Positions 1 to 8,757 of a stretch of DNA of 64,000 nt are shown here, piece by piece. The position numbers and the translations under genes were made by a program. Each line of letters starts with the position of its first letter. The first letter of the stretch is position 1. The notes under the pieces were generated by a model, which was not told where the DNA came from, did no database searches, and was given only the letters and a program-made list of their open reading frames with translations. The stretch comes from CBDUEF01 sp018063485 (GTDB lineage Bacteria > Pseudomonadota > Alphaproteobacteria > Rhodobacterales > Rhodobacteraceae). The stretch covers positions 413,466 through 477,465 of the forward strand of contig JBAOID010000018.1 of NCBI GenBank assembly GCA_037045435.1, written 5' to 3'.

Positions 1-1
1 G

Positions 2-463
2 ACGGCCGGCAATGCGTCGGGCATCAATGACGGTGCGGCGGGGGTGCTGCTGGCCTCGGCGGCCGCCGTGAAACGCCACCGCCTGACGCCTCTGGCCCGC
101 ATCGGCCAAGCCGCCAGCGCCGCCGTTGCCCCACGGATCATGGGCATCGGCCCCGTCGCGGCTCTTGCCAAGCTTACCGAAAGAACCGGCCTCACGCCGC
201 AAGATTTCGACGTGATCGAGTTGAATGAGGCCTTCGCGGCCCAGGTTCTCGCCTGCCTGCGGCAATGGCAGATCCCCGACGAAGCCGCCCATGTGAACGC
301 CTATGGTGGCGGTATTTGCATCGGCCATCCGCTGGGGGCCTCGGGCGCGCGCATTGCCGGCACTGCCGCGCGCAGGTTAGCCGAATCCGGTGGCAAACAT
401 GCCCTCGCCACGCTTTGCGTCGGCGTGGGCCAAGGCGTCGCCCTTTCCCTTCACGCGGTGTAG
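2..463 (+). CDS. Thiolase, C-terminal part (cut by window edge)
   Basis: C-terminal 153 residues of an acetyl-CoA acyltransferase (thiolase), which condenses or cleaves acyl-CoA thioesters in the cytoplasm. The frame is open from base 2, so the N-terminus with the first nucleophilic Cys lies outside the window. The visible part opens with TAGNASGINDGAA, then shows NEAFA, the GHPLGASGAR block with the active-site His, and CVGVGQG, the CxGxGxG end block with the second catalytic Cys. These are standard thiolase landmarks. The stop codon is one base before the ATG of the next gene, so the two are probably co-transcribed. Whether it is an acetoacetyl-CoA or a beta-ketoadipyl-CoA type cannot be decided from this fragment. 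Confidence 0.93.
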   Translation, partial: TAGNASGINDGAAGVLLASAAAVKRHRLTPLARIGQAASAAVAPRIMGIGPVAALAKLTERTGLTPQDFDVIELNEAFAAQVLACLRQWQIPDEAAHVNAYGGGICIGHPLGASGARIAGTAARRLAESGGKHALATLCVGVGQGVALSLHAV

Positions 464-464
464 A

Positions 465-1529
465 ATGTCAGAAACCTATTTCCTTTACCACTCGATCGGC
501 ATGTACCCCGGCAAGATCGCTGATCTGAGCCGCGCAATGACCGATTTTGCCGCCATCTGGGGCAAGCCTGATGACAGCCAATGGCCCCATGTTCTGGGAA
601 CCCGCGCCCGTTTCATCGACCGCTGGCGCGCAATTGTGAATGCGCCCGAAGACAGCCTCACCACGGCCGAGAACGTCACTTCGGCTTTCCACAGCCTGCT
701 GGCCTCGCTCCCCAAAGGCCATCTGCAAGGCCGCAAGGTCTTGGTCGGGGCCGATTGCTTTCCGTCGAACCACTTCCTGCTGAACGGTCTGGCCGAGAAA
801 TACGGCTACACCCTGCACACCGTTGCGATGCGCCAGGGGGCGGCCCATGTCGAGGATGAGGATTTCCTTGACGCATGGACGCCGCAAGTGGGTCTGGCCC
901 TGCTGACATGGGTGTCCTCGACTTCGTCGCACCGCATTGATCTCAAACGCATGGTCGCGCATGGTCGGCGCATGGGCTCGCTGGTGGGCACCGACATCAC
1001 CCAGGCCGCAGGTCTGATCCCCTATGATGTGCTGGCGCCCGAGGTCGATTTCACGGTTTCAACCTCGCTCAAATGGATGTGTGGCACCCCCGGCGCGGGT
1101 ATCCTCTATGTCTCGCCGCGCCTGATCCGCCATTGCACCCCCGAATTGCGCGGCTGGTTCAGCCAGAGCAATCCCTTCAACTGGGATATATCGGCTTTTT
1201 CCTACGCACCCGATATCCGGCGGTTCGACAATGGTACACCGGGATCCGTGGCGGCGATTTTCAGCCTGCCAGCACTGGAATGGCACGCAGGCCAGGACAA
1301 AGCCGCCTTGCTTGCGCATAATCGCCAGTTAACCGCCCGGCTGATCGACGCCGCCGACGCGCTGCATCTGCCCCTTGTCACCCCACGCGACGCGGCCAGG
1401 CGTGGCGGCTCGGTGATGCTGCGCCTTCCCGATCACCACCCCGCGCCGAAGGTGGTGGCCGCCCTGCGCGACCAGGGGATCGCCACCGACGCGCGCGCAG
1501 CCAAACCCTGCGCCTGTCGCCCGGAGTGA
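465..1529 (+). CDS. Kynureninase-like aminotransferase class V enzyme (C-terminus frameshifted)
   Basis: PLP-dependent fold-type I enzyme resembling kynureninases and class V aminotransferases. The start is the ATG one base after the thiolase stop (MSETYFLYH). The PLP lysine is in STSLKWMCGTPGAG and the preceding aspartate in GTDITQAAG. The frame ends early as DARAAKPCACRPE. A shift near 1495-1503, inside a GCGCGC run, restores a normal tail (SQTLRLSPGVMTTAAG) that runs on to a TGA at 1589-1591. The true product is therefore probably about 375 residues long. The substrate is uncertain: thiolase linkage hints at aromatic or amino-acid catabolism, but that is inference. Confidence 0.75.
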   Translation: MSETYFLYHSIGMYPGKIADLSRAMTDFAAIWGKPDDSQWPHVLGTRARFIDRWRAIVNAPEDSLTTAENVTSAFHSLLASLPKGHLQGRKVLVGADCFPSNHFLLNGLAEKYGYTLHTVAMRQGAAHVEDEDFLDAWTPQVGLALLTWVSSTSSHRIDLKRMVAHGRRMGSLVGTDITQAAGLIPYDVLAPEVDFTVSTSLKWMCGTPGAGILYVSPRLIRHCTPELRGWFSQSNPFNWDISAFSYAPDIRRFDNGTPGSVAAIFSLPALEWHAGQDKAALLAHNRQLTARLIDAADALHLPLVTPRDAARRGGSVMLRLPDHHPAPKVVAALRDQGIATDARAAKPCACRPE

Positions 1530-1633
1530 TGACCACGGCCGCAGGCACCGAGGCCCTGATCGCGGCCCTTGGCAATCTGCTGCGCCCCTGATCTTGCGAA
1601 AGGCGCAAATCTCAGACCGCAGGAGCCTCCGGC

Positions 1634-1657
1634 GGGGATATTTTTCAGACAGATGAA
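1634..1657 (+). repeat. Short intergenic motif ATATTTTTCAGACAGATGAA, copy 1
   Basis: Lies between the converging kynureninase-like gene and the SulP gene, after a GCCTCC-GGCGGGG stretch. Nearly the same string is found on the other strand at 28913-28938. I recognise this GC-rich block plus GATATTTT..CAGA.AGATGAA as a signature intergenic repeat of Rhodobacteraceae. Its function is unknown; position after stop codons suggests an RNA 3'-end or terminator role. Confidence 0.6.
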
Positions 1658-1672
1658 ATCAGCCTGACGATA

Positions 1673-3250
1673 TCACCCGGCAATCGCTGCTGCCACGGCC
1701 TCATCAACCGAATAACTTGACCGCGCGAGTAATCCCTGTGCATCGGCGGCCAACAGCACATCGCGCACATGGTCATGCACCCGTGCCAGATGCAGCACGA
1801 TCCCGCGTGCCGCCAGCCGCGCATCCAGCGCCAGCAACTCATCCAACGCAGAACTGTCGAGATCAAAGCTGTCCTCAAGACTGAGCACCAGCGCATGATC
1901 ACCCTTGCGCACGCGCTTGCCCACCCGCTCCAGCACCGGTCCGGCATTGCCAAAGAACAAGGGCTGTGAGGGCCGCCAGATCGTGATATGATCGGGCTGG
2001 CTGGCTCGCGGGTGACGCGTGCGGTCCACATAGGCCCGGCTTTGCGGCAAGCGGCCGAGCGGCACCACGCGCGGTGTGGACAGGCGGCGCAGAAAGGCCA
2101 CCAAAGACACCACCACCGCGATCAACATGCCATTCAGAACCCCGAACGCCAACACAGCCAGCGCCGCCGCCACCGCGATGGTGAAATCCCGGCGCAATTG
2201 CCAGAACCGCATGAATGGCGCCGGATCAAGCGCCCGTGCCAAGGTGCCAATCACCACTGCCGCCAGCACCGGCGCGGGCAACAGCGCCACTTGCGGGGCC
2301 GCCAGCACCACCAATGCCGCCAGCACCAGCGCCGCCACCAGGCCGGTGGCCTTGCCCATCGCCCCTGCCGCTTGCGCAGCCACCCCGGCGGAAAAACCGG
2401 CTCCAACCGGCATTCCCTTGACCAGACCGCTGGCCAGATTGGCCAGGCCGAGTGCGGCCAACTCGCGCCCTGGCACCACCCGCTCGCCCTGAGCCAGTCC
2501 TGACACCGTGCCCCAGCTTTCGGCAAACAGGATCAGGGCCAAAGGCAGCACGTAGGGCAGCAGCCCCGACCACTTGGCAAAGCTCAGTTCCGGCAGTCCC
2601 GGCCAGATCATCTCTGGCGCAATCGCTCCCACCATTGCCACGGAGTGCCCGGAAAAATCAAAGCCATGGCTTGCCACGATCCCCACCAGCAAGACGATGA
2701 ACGCCCCCGGCACCGCGCGAAACTGCCGCATCGCGCCATACAAAACCAAAGCCACCAACGTCAGCCCCAGGCTCCACATATTCCAAGTCGCGAGCGTGAG
2801 ATCGCGCAGCAGCACCCAAAGCGGGCCAGGGCTGGCGGCAACCCCCAAAGCCGCCGGCAGTTGGCGCAAGATGATCGTCACCGCAACGCCAAAGGCAAAG
2901 CCCCGCAGCACCGGGCGCGAGATCATCTGTGTCAAAGCGCCCAAGCGCAGCAGGCTTGCCGCACCAAACAGCACTGCCACCAGCAAGACCGCCGCCGACG
3001 CACTGGCCGCACGATCAGCCTCCGGAAGCGTCGCCAGCGTCGCCGCCAGGATCGCCGCCGCCGAAGACGTGGCCGACACAATCGCATACCGGCTGCCGCC
3101 CCAGATCGCATAGGTCAGACACCCCGCAATCGCCGCCACCACCGCCCGCTCGGCGGGCAGGCCGGCAATCGCGGCATAGGCCACCGCCTCGGGCAACAAC
3201 AGCCCAGCCACTGACAGCCCCGCAATGAAATCGGCGCGCTGCATGATCAT
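1673..3250 (-). CDS. SulP-family anion permease with C-terminal STAS domain
   Basis: Inner-membrane SulP transporter of 525 residues (523 from the third codon, MQRADFIAG). The N-terminal 380 residues are almost entirely hydrophobic helices, starting with the family-typical segment AGLSVAGLLLPEAVAYAAIAG. Residues about 405-525 form a STAS domain, with SLEDSFDLDSSALDELLAL matching the conserved STAS core. The family carries sulfate, bicarbonate or dicarboxylates; the substrate here is not shown by sequence. The start overlaps the stop of the upstream winged-helix gene by 4 bp, so the two form an operon divergent from the flavin monooxygenase genes. A sulfur-assimilation role for the whole cluster is a guess from that arrangement. 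Confidence 0.9.
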   Translation of the reverse strand: MIMQRADFIAGLSVAGLLLPEAVAYAAIAGLPAERAVVAAIAGCLTYAIWGGSRYAIVSATSSAAAILAATLATLPEADRAASASAAVLLVAVLFGAASLLRLGALTQMISRPVLRGFAFGVAVTIILRQLPAALGVAASPGPLWVLLRDLTLATWNMWSLGLTLVALVLYGAMRQFRAVPGAFIVLLVGIVASHGFDFSGHSVAMVGAIAPEMIWPGLPELSFAKWSGLLPYVLPLALILFAESWGTVSGLAQGERVVPGRELAALGLANLASGLVKGMPVGAGFSAGVAAQAAGAMGKATGLVAALVLAALVVLAAPQVALLPAPVLAAVVIGTLARALDPAPFMRFWQLRRDFTIAVAAALAVLAFGVLNGMLIAVVVSLVAFLRRLSTPRVVPLGRLPQSRAYVDRTRHPRASQPDHITIWRPSQPLFFGNAGPVLERVGKRVRKGDHALVLSLEDSFDLDSSALDELLALDARLAARGIVLHLARVHDHVRDVLLAADAQGLLARSSYSVDEAVAAAIAG

Positions 3251-3801
3251 GCCCGCCGATGGGTGGCTGCCACCCGCGCCACCTGCTCATAGATCCCCGA
3301 CAGCACATTCAACGTGCGCGAAGCCTCGGCCAGCCGCGCCGAAAACCCCGGCAACGCCGCAATTTCGGCCAGCAGCAGCCGCCGCCGCAATGCCCCAAAA
3401 TCATCGGTCACCCGCTGTCCCTTTTCAGTGACCACATAACTCACCCCCGAGCGCCCTGCCCCCTTGCGCAGCACCAGCCCCGCCCCGATCAGCTTGCGCA
3501 GCGAATACTGGATATTGGGCACATCATCACGATTGGTCAGCCGCGCCAGATCTTTCATGCTTTTGGGCCGCTCATTCATCCGGATGATGTGCAAAAGCGC
3601 GTTTTCCGGCCCCGTTGCCGCCAGATCGCAGACCCCCGCCAGGCATTCCGATTGCCAGCGACCGAATCCCTCAAACGTCCGCATCAAGGCGAACTCCAAC
3701 TCGGTGGCCTCGACTTCCGCAGCGGTTTTCGCCAGATGCCACTGAAAATCCAACCCATCCCCGGCGCTATCATTTTGAGTTTGAACCTTTTTTTCGGCCA
3801 T
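3247..3801 (-). CDS. Winged-helix (MarR-like) transcriptional regulator
   Basis: Putative DNA-binding regulator of 184 residues from the internal Met chosen as start (MAEKKVQTQ). The same frame is open up to 3828, which would add nine residues. The middle holds a winged-helix region: NERPKSMKDLARLTNRDDVPNI reads as helix-turn-helix, followed by QYSLRKLIGAGLVLRKGAGRSG and a wing ending VSYVVTEKGQRV. It overlaps the SulP start by 4 bp and lies head-to-head with the LLM monooxygenase across about 115 bp, so it probably controls both units and itself. The ligand is unknown. Confidence 0.8.
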   Translation of the reverse strand: MAEKKVQTQNDSAGDGLDFQWHLAKTAAEVEATELEFALMRTFEGFGRWQSECLAGVCDLAATGPENALLHIIRMNERPKSMKDLARLTNRDDVPNIQYSLRKLIGAGLVLRKGAGRSGVSYVVTEKGQRVTDDFGALRRRLLLAEIAALPGFSARLAEASRTLNVLSGIYEQVARVAATHRRA

Positions 3802-3846
3802 ATCGAAACCCCGTTTTTCCGGCCTCACAATCGCCGTTCAAAATCG

Positions 3847-3874
3847 TTGACGCAATGTGAATTTACGATAGAGT
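3847..3874 (+). promoter_or_regulatory. Candidate sigma70 promoter for the LLM monooxygenase operon
   Basis: TTGACG at 3847-3852 and TAGAGT at 3869-3874 are separated by 16 bp in the AT-rich divergent intergenic region. An AGGGAGA ribosome site stands at 3903-3909, ahead of the ATG at 3917. The regulator gene starts from the same gap on the other strand. This is a by-eye match, not tested. Confidence 0.4.
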
Positions 3875-3916
3875 TTCAAGCATAAAATAAATCCTAAATC
3901 ACATAGGGAGACCACC

Positions 3917-5008
3917 ATGACCAAGAACCCGATGCTCTCGGGCGACCACTTTCGCTTGGGTACTTTTTCGTCCAATTGCTCTTCGGGGATGACGCCGACC
4001 AAGATCGCCGAACGCTGGGACAATTCCTGGGACAACAACCTCACCCTTGGCAAGATGCTCGATGAAGCCGGGATTGATTTCATGCTGCCGATTGCGCGCT
4101 GGATCGGCTATGGCGGCGAGACTGATTTCCACGGCAATGTGCTGGAAACCATGACCTGGGCGGCAGGGCTTCTGGCTTCGACCAAAAATATCGCCGTGTT
4201 CGCCACCATCCATACCGCCGCCAATCACCCCGCCGTGGTGGCCAAGCAGATCGCCACCATCGACCAGATCGGCCATGGCCGTGCGGGGTTGAACATCGTC
4301 GCGGGTTGGAACAAACCTGAATATGAGGCGCTTGGCCTTGCCCTGCCCGATGATCACGAAACCCGTTACGCCTATGCGCAGGAATGGTTTGATCTGGTGC
4401 GCAAACTCTGGGCGTCAGACGAGAGGTTCGATTGGGACGGCACGTATTTCAAAGCCAAACGCATCCAGGGCGATCCCAAACCGGTTCGCGGCTCGGTGCC
4501 CGTCATCAACGCCGCAGGCTCACCGCAGGGCCGCGAATTTGCCACCGACAACGCGAATTTCCTCTTCACCCCGGCGATTGATCTTGACCGCTCGAAAACC
4601 GAAATTGCCGATCTCAAGGCCCAGGCCAAGGCCAAGGGCCGCAAGGTGGATGTGCTGACCTTTAGCCACGTCATCTGTCGCCCCACCCGAGAAGAGGCAG
4701 AGGCTTTCCTCAAGCACACGGCGGTCGACAATACCGATACGGATGCTGTCGACAATCTGGTCAACCTGCAATTCGCCCATGCCCACAGCTTCCCGCATGA
4801 TCTTCTGGCGCAGATCAAACACCTGTTCGCCATGGGTCACGGCGGCTTTCCCTTGGTCGGCACGCCCGATGATGTGGCCGAAGGCATCCTCAAGCTGCAC
4901 CAGACCGGATTTGCCGGAACCACGCTGTCCTTTGTCGATTATGTCAAGGAATTTCCTTATTTCCGTGACACAGTGCTGCCCAGACTCAAGGCCGCCGGTA
5001 TCCGCTGA
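3917..5008 (+). CDS. LLM-class FMNH2-dependent monooxygenase
   Basis: Bacterial-luciferase-like monooxygenase of 363 residues that would use reduced flavin and O2 to oxidise a small organic substrate. Family hallmarks visible: LPIARWIGYGGETDFHGN near the N-terminus, the THP-like TIHTAANHPAVVAKQIATID, GHGRAGLNIVAGWNKPEYEALG, and INAAGSPQGREFA. This arrangement is closest to the RutA and dimethylsulfone/sulfonate monooxygenase branch. The flavin reductase gene follows 70 bp downstream, giving a classic two-component system. Substrate is not determinable from sequence; a divergently linked SulP transporter makes an organosulfur substrate a reasonable but unproven guess. Confidence 0.87.
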   Translation: MTKNPMLSGDHFRLGTFSSNCSSGMTPTKIAERWDNSWDNNLTLGKMLDEAGIDFMLPIARWIGYGGETDFHGNVLETMTWAAGLLASTKNIAVFATIHTAANHPAVVAKQIATIDQIGHGRAGLNIVAGWNKPEYEALGLALPDDHETRYAYAQEWFDLVRKLWASDERFDWDGTYFKAKRIQGDPKPVRGSVPVINAAGSPQGREFATDNANFLFTPAIDLDRSKTEIADLKAQAKAKGRKVDVLTFSHVICRPTREEAEAFLKHTAVDNTDTDAVDNLVNLQFAHAHSFPHDLLAQIKHLFAMGHGGFPLVGTPDDVAEGILKLHQTGFAGTTLSFVDYVKEFPYFRDTVLPRLKAAGIR

Positions 5009-5078
5009 AACGCGTTGCCTTTGGCCGGAAATGGCCTAACTCATGCTTCGCCGGTTCTGCGGCGAAGCCCTTTCAGGA

Positions 5079-5576
5079 ATGAACATGACACCAGACCAGC
5101 CCAGTCCGAAAGAGTTCCGCGATGCCCTGCGCGCGCTTGTTGGCACCTGCTCGGTGATCACCACCGGAACCGGCGACAAGGCGACCGGCCTTGTGGTGAC
5201 CTCTGCCATCTCGCTTTCCGCCGAACCACCCTTGCTGCTTGCCTGCGTCAACCGTTCCTCCTCAAGCTGGCAAGCCCTGAAGAACTCCGGCATTTTCGGC
5301 TGGTCGTGCCTTGGCGGTGCCCATCAATCGGTGGCCGAGAAGTTTTCCGGTTTTAGCGGCGTCAAGGGCCCCGCCCGCTATGACGGCGCCGATTGGGAAA
5401 CCGCCATTACCGGCGCGCGGCTTTTGGTGGGGGCTCCCTCGGCCTTTGATTGCACCGTTGAGGAAATGATCGACCGCGCCACCCACTCCATCTTGATCGG
5501 CCGCGTGCGTGCGATCCGCAGCACACCCGACGCGGGTGCGCTGGTTTACTGGCACGGCGGCTATCGCAGCCTCTAG
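5079..5576 (+). CDS. Flavin reductase (FMN/FAD:NAD(P)H), partner of the LLM monooxygenase
   Basis: Flavin reductase family protein of 165 residues, predicted to supply reduced flavin to the monooxygenase upstream. The flavin-binding core is visible: ALVGTCSVITTGTGDKATG, LVVTSAISLSAEPPLLLACV with N-R-S-S-S-S after it, then FSGVKG. The C-terminus ends in WHGGYRSL, typical of the HpaC/DMSO-sulfone reductase branch. The ATG at 5079 was chosen over the upstream in-frame one at 5043 because it follows TCAGGA at ribosome-site spacing; a second ATG at 5085 is also possible. Confidence 0.88.
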   Translation: MNMTPDQPSPKEFRDALRALVGTCSVITTGTGDKATGLVVTSAISLSAEPPLLLACVNRSSSSWQALKNSGIFGWSCLGGAHQSVAEKFSGFSGVKGPARYDGADWETAITGARLLVGAPSAFDCTVEEMIDRATHSILIGRVRAIRSTPDAGALVYWHGGYRSL

Positions 5577-5642
5577 CGCGCGCTGCGTTCAATCAGTTAC
5601 AAGTATTCGCCTCGCGACTTCGAACGGTCTAACGCGCTTCTA
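5575..5642. repeat. Diverged copy of the nested palindromic element seen at 19212-19325
   Basis: Right after the flavin reductase stop. It begins AGCGCGCGCTGCGTTCAATC, carries CCTCGCGACTTCGAA in the middle and ends TAACGCGCTT. The reverse strand of the 19.2 kb element shows the same order: AGCGCGTTGCGTTCAGTC, then CCTCGCAACCCGA, with GCGCAACGCGCT at the far end. The resemblance is partial but collinear, suggesting a shortened family member. Confidence 0.5.
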
Positions 5643-5677
5643 CCGGCAAGATCACCACACAGCCCTGCCCGTCAAAT

Positions 5678-7057
5678 TCATTCGGACAGATCGCGCGCGA
5701 AGTCCGCAACCACACGCCGGTTGCTTCCGGTCAGGAAAACTCCGGCCAGATCGCGCAAATGGGCCTGATCCTTGCCCAGTTGCAATTCACTCCCCGTCAC
5801 GCCATCGGCCTGACCCTCGCGCAAGGCTCGCCGTGCATAATCAATGCCCTTGTCCACGCTGTCGGTATGCACCAGATAGAGCGCCGCCTCACTCATGAAA
5901 AACCCCCGCGTCGGCATATCGGCGCGGTCTGAAAACGCCATCGCGTTTTCCGTCGCGGCAACGATGGCCTCCGCATCGACCGAGGCCCAGTCAGGTGCCA
6001 TATCAGCCCGCAGCCGCGCCAGATAGAACCCCGCCAACGCCGCTTCGGCAGGCGCACCCATCGTCTGCGATTGCGCAATCGCTGCCAGCAAGATCGCCTC
6101 ACCCGCTTCGGGATGACCGCTGCGCACCGCCAGTTCCACCCTTTGCAACTGCGCCGAGCGACGACTGGACGCAATCGCCGGAAAGGCCTCGGTCATCGCC
6201 AGGGCCTGCCGCGCCAACTCGGGCTGCCCGCTATCCAGCGCCGCCCGGCCCAGCCAGAAAAACACCTCCCAGCCGCGCGGCTCATCGCTTTCCTGCACCG
6301 CAGCCGTCTGCCACCCCGGCACCAGCAACTCCGCCGCCCCACTCAACGCCACCACCGCCTGCGGTTTACGATCCAGTGCAAACAACGCCTGCCCACGCAA
6401 CGATCCCGCTCCGATATTGGCCGCCCTCACCTTGGCCGCATCCAACCCGGTGCCCTTGGGCAACACCGCCCGCGCCGCCAGTGTCAGCACTGCGCCATAT
6501 TCACCCCTGCCCAGCGCCTTATAACCTTCATCAAGCACCTGCCCCGCCAGATCATCCGCCGCCAGATTGTCTTGCCCGAGCCCACCCTCGGTCCAGATTT
6601 TCACATTCGCCAACAGATCATCCGCGATCTTGTCGCCCATCTGCCGCCGCATCATCGGCATGGCCAGCGTCGCAATCCTTGCCGCCTCTTGCCTGCGCCC
6701 CAGATCCGCCAGGGAATAGGCGCGTGAGACGTTCAGAATGTCTAGAATCTCTTGATCAGGGTTCGGGGCCGCCGCCACCAGATCAAGCCCCTCTTCGGCC
6801 AGACGCAGCGCATAGGCCGGATTGTTCCATTTGAGGCGGGTTTCATCGGCAAACATCGCAAACAGGATGCCCCACTCCGCATCCAGCGCATCCGCCGCCC
6901 GCGCCTCCCGGATGGCCGCACTCAGATGCGCCTGAACCCCCTCGCTATCCTCGGCGGCAAAGAGCGGCCCCAGCCCTTCAAGCACCGCGTCAATATCGGG
7001 CGCCTGCGCTTGCACCGGCTGCCCCAAGCACAACAGAGCAAGGATCACCCATTTCAT
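5678..7057 (-). CDS. Exported TPR-like helical repeat protein paired with CHAT protease
   Basis: Protein of 459 residues with a signal peptide (MKWVILALLCLGQPVQAQA, cleavage near residue 18). The rest is alanine- and leucine-rich helices resembling degenerate tetratricopeptide repeats, for example YALRLAEEGLDLVAAAP, SYSLADLGRRQEAARIA-type and FFWLGRAALDSGQPELARQAL. No enzyme motif is visible. Its start overlaps the stop of the CHAT gene by 4 bp (ATGA), so they are translationally coupled. In CHAT systems the protease domain is usually coupled to TPRs in one chain; here they are two exported proteins, so this one may be the sensor or scaffold. That role is inferred. Confidence 0.7.
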   Translation of the reverse strand: MKWVILALLCLGQPVQAQAPDIDAVLEGLGPLFAAEDSEGVQAHLSAAIREARAADALDAEWGILFAMFADETRLKWNNPAYALRLAEEGLDLVAAAPNPDQEILDILNVSRAYSLADLGRRQEAARIATLAMPMMRRQMGDKIADDLLANVKIWTEGGLGQDNLAADDLAGQVLDEGYKALGRGEYGAVLTLAARAVLPKGTGLDAAKVRAANIGAGSLRGQALFALDRKPQAVVALSGAAELLVPGWQTAAVQESDEPRGWEVFFWLGRAALDSGQPELARQALAMTEAFPAIASSRRSAQLQRVELAVRSGHPEAGEAILLAAIAQSQTMGAPAEAALAGFYLARLRADMAPDWASVDAEAIVAATENAMAFSDRADMPTRGFFMSEAALYLVHTDSVDKGIDYARRALREGQADGVTGSELQLGKDQAHLRDLAGVFLTGSNRRVVADFARDLSE

Positions 7058-8646
7058 GCGCCTTCTCCCACCAAGGCAAACGGTGCCCAGGCCGCAGGGT
7101 CGGCCAATGTCGGATCGCTTTTATCCGCCATCAAATCCAGCATCGCCTGACGCAGGGCCTCGGATTTTCCCCGCGCCCGCCCATCCTTCAACCGCGCGAA
7201 GACATCGGTGGTGATCCGCGCCGCCGCATCATCGCGCACCGGCCAATGTGTGACCAGAATCGAGCGCGCGCCTGCAAACAGAAACGCCCGCGCCAACCCT
7301 GACAGCCCTTCGGCCCCCGGCGTCTCGCCACCTGCGGTGTTGCAGGCCGACAGCACCACCCAATCGGCGTTCAGCGTCAGATCGGTGATTTCCGAGGCCG
7401 TCAGCAAACCGTCATCCAACCGGTTGGGCATCAAAGGTGGCGTCAGCACCAGAGCCGGTTCGTCCAAGCCCTTCAAATCACCCGACAACAGCCCATGCGT
7501 CGCAAAGGCCAACACCCGCGTTTTCGACAGATCCGCCGCCTTCACCGCCGCCTCGGTCGCCATCGCGCCCAGCCGCACCGTCTCGGGGCTCGCCCCCAAA
7601 GAGCGCGCGATCCCTTGCAACTCAGCCCGCGTCTGCGGCAAAGGCGCCAGCGCCATCAACTGATCGACATCAGCCACCCCGTCGCGCATCAACCCCGGCC
7701 CGCGCGACAGGCTGGCAAGCTGCATTGTGCCCCCCAACACCGGATCACCAAACCCTGCAAAAGCCAGCAAATCGCCCCCGGGCCGTGGCATCTTGCGCAC
7801 CACGCCCAGCGACTCGACTGATGGCAGCGTGGTGATCGCATAGCGCTTGATCAACCACTCGGTCCCGCGCAACTCGGCCGCATTTCTGGTCTGCCCACCC
7901 GGATAGTCACCCGCGATCAGCAGCGCAAAGGGCAGACTGGTCAAAGGCCCATCCGGCACGATGTAAAGATGCTTGGCCTCGGCAAAAACCGGCTCCAGAG
8001 GGGCCAGCAATGTCCGATACATCCCATAGGACAAGCCGCGATCAAACCCCGCCTGCGGGCTTGCCTCGCCCTCCAGGGGGGCAGCACTGCGCGCCGTCGC
8101 CACCGGGCCAATGCTGGCGCGCAGAGTGGAGACAAACCCTGCCATGGTCGCCCGGCCCGCCTGAATGGAATTCCAACCCTGCTGTGTCGGGCTGACCGCC
8201 CAGACCCAGGTGGTCTCATTGCCCACAAAGAACAGGATCAGCGCCTCGTCCTTGTGCAAGAGCCGCGCCACCTCGGGCAAGGCCAGGGCCTGCGGTTGGG
8301 TCAATTCGGCATAGCGCGGAAACTCCTTGACGATCCGTGCATCCAGCACCCGCAACTCAAGCGCCATCTGATCCACTTCGCCGCCGAGTTCGGTGCGGTC
8401 GGCCCCGTCGGTTGTCAGCGCCGCCTCAACACCTTGCATCCGGCCGGCCAGCGCCTGCCGTTCACGCAGCACGACGGCCAGCGCATCATCGCCCAGCGCC
8501 GCCCGCTGCCCGATCTGGCGCAGCGCCGCCCCGGCCGCCGAGGCCATGCCCTGCTGCGCCACCTCAAAACTCTCTTCCATCAGTGCACGGGTTTCAGCCC
8601 CGGAAGGGGCAGCAACCAGACAACACAGGATCAATGCGCGCAACAT
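7054..8646 (-). CDS. CHAT-domain (caspase-like) protein with signal peptide
   Basis: CHAT family cysteine protease of about 530 residues. The likely start is the internal Met giving MLRALILCCLVAAPSGAETR, a signal peptide; the same frame opens nine codons earlier at 8673. Residues about 25-110 are helical. The CHAT domain fills the C-terminal two thirds: HLYIVPDGPLTSLPFALLI, then VLAFATHGLLSG with the catalytic His and WVVLSACNTAGGE with the catalytic Cys, then GLARAFLFAGARSILVTHW and VRDDAA. Both catalytic residues are present, so it is likely active. Export to the periplasm is unusual next to cytoplasmic CHAT effectors. The downstream partner is the TPR-like protein. Confidence 0.87.
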   Translation of the reverse strand: MLRALILCCLVAAPSGAETRALMEESFEVAQQGMASAAGAALRQIGQRAALGDDALAVVLRERQALAGRMQGVEAALTTDGADRTELGGEVDQMALELRVLDARIVKEFPRYAELTQPQALALPEVARLLHKDEALILFFVGNETTWVWAVSPTQQGWNSIQAGRATMAGFVSTLRASIGPVATARSAAPLEGEASPQAGFDRGLSYGMYRTLLAPLEPVFAEAKHLYIVPDGPLTSLPFALLIAGDYPGGQTRNAAELRGTEWLIKRYAITTLPSVESLGVVRKMPRPGGDLLAFAGFGDPVLGGTMQLASLSRGPGLMRDGVADVDQLMALAPLPQTRAELQGIARSLGASPETVRLGAMATEAAVKAADLSKTRVLAFATHGLLSGDLKGLDEPALVLTPPLMPNRLDDGLLTASEITDLTLNADWVVLSACNTAGGETPGAEGLSGLARAFLFAGARSILVTHWPVRDDAAARITTDVFARLKDGRARGKSEALRQAMLDLMADKSDPTLADPAAWAPFALVGEGA

Positions 8647-8711
8647 GGGACCAGCCTGCCCGGCCCATCCCAAAGGTCAAATGAATATTGCGGTCACCCG
8701 GAAATGAAAAC

Positions 8712-8733
8712 GGGGCGGGCCAAAGCCCGCCCC
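8712..8733 (-). terminator. Rho-independent terminator of glutamate dehydrogenase gene
   Basis: Perfect 9-bp stem GGGGCGGGC / GCCCGCCCC with a CAAA loop, 25 bp beyond the gdhA stop. In the minus direction it is followed by GTTTTC, a short T-rich tail. Placement between gdhA and the CHAT gene, both on the minus strand, separates the two transcripts. Confidence 0.75.
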
Positions 8734-8757
8734 CAATGCCGTCAGGTCAACAAAGCC

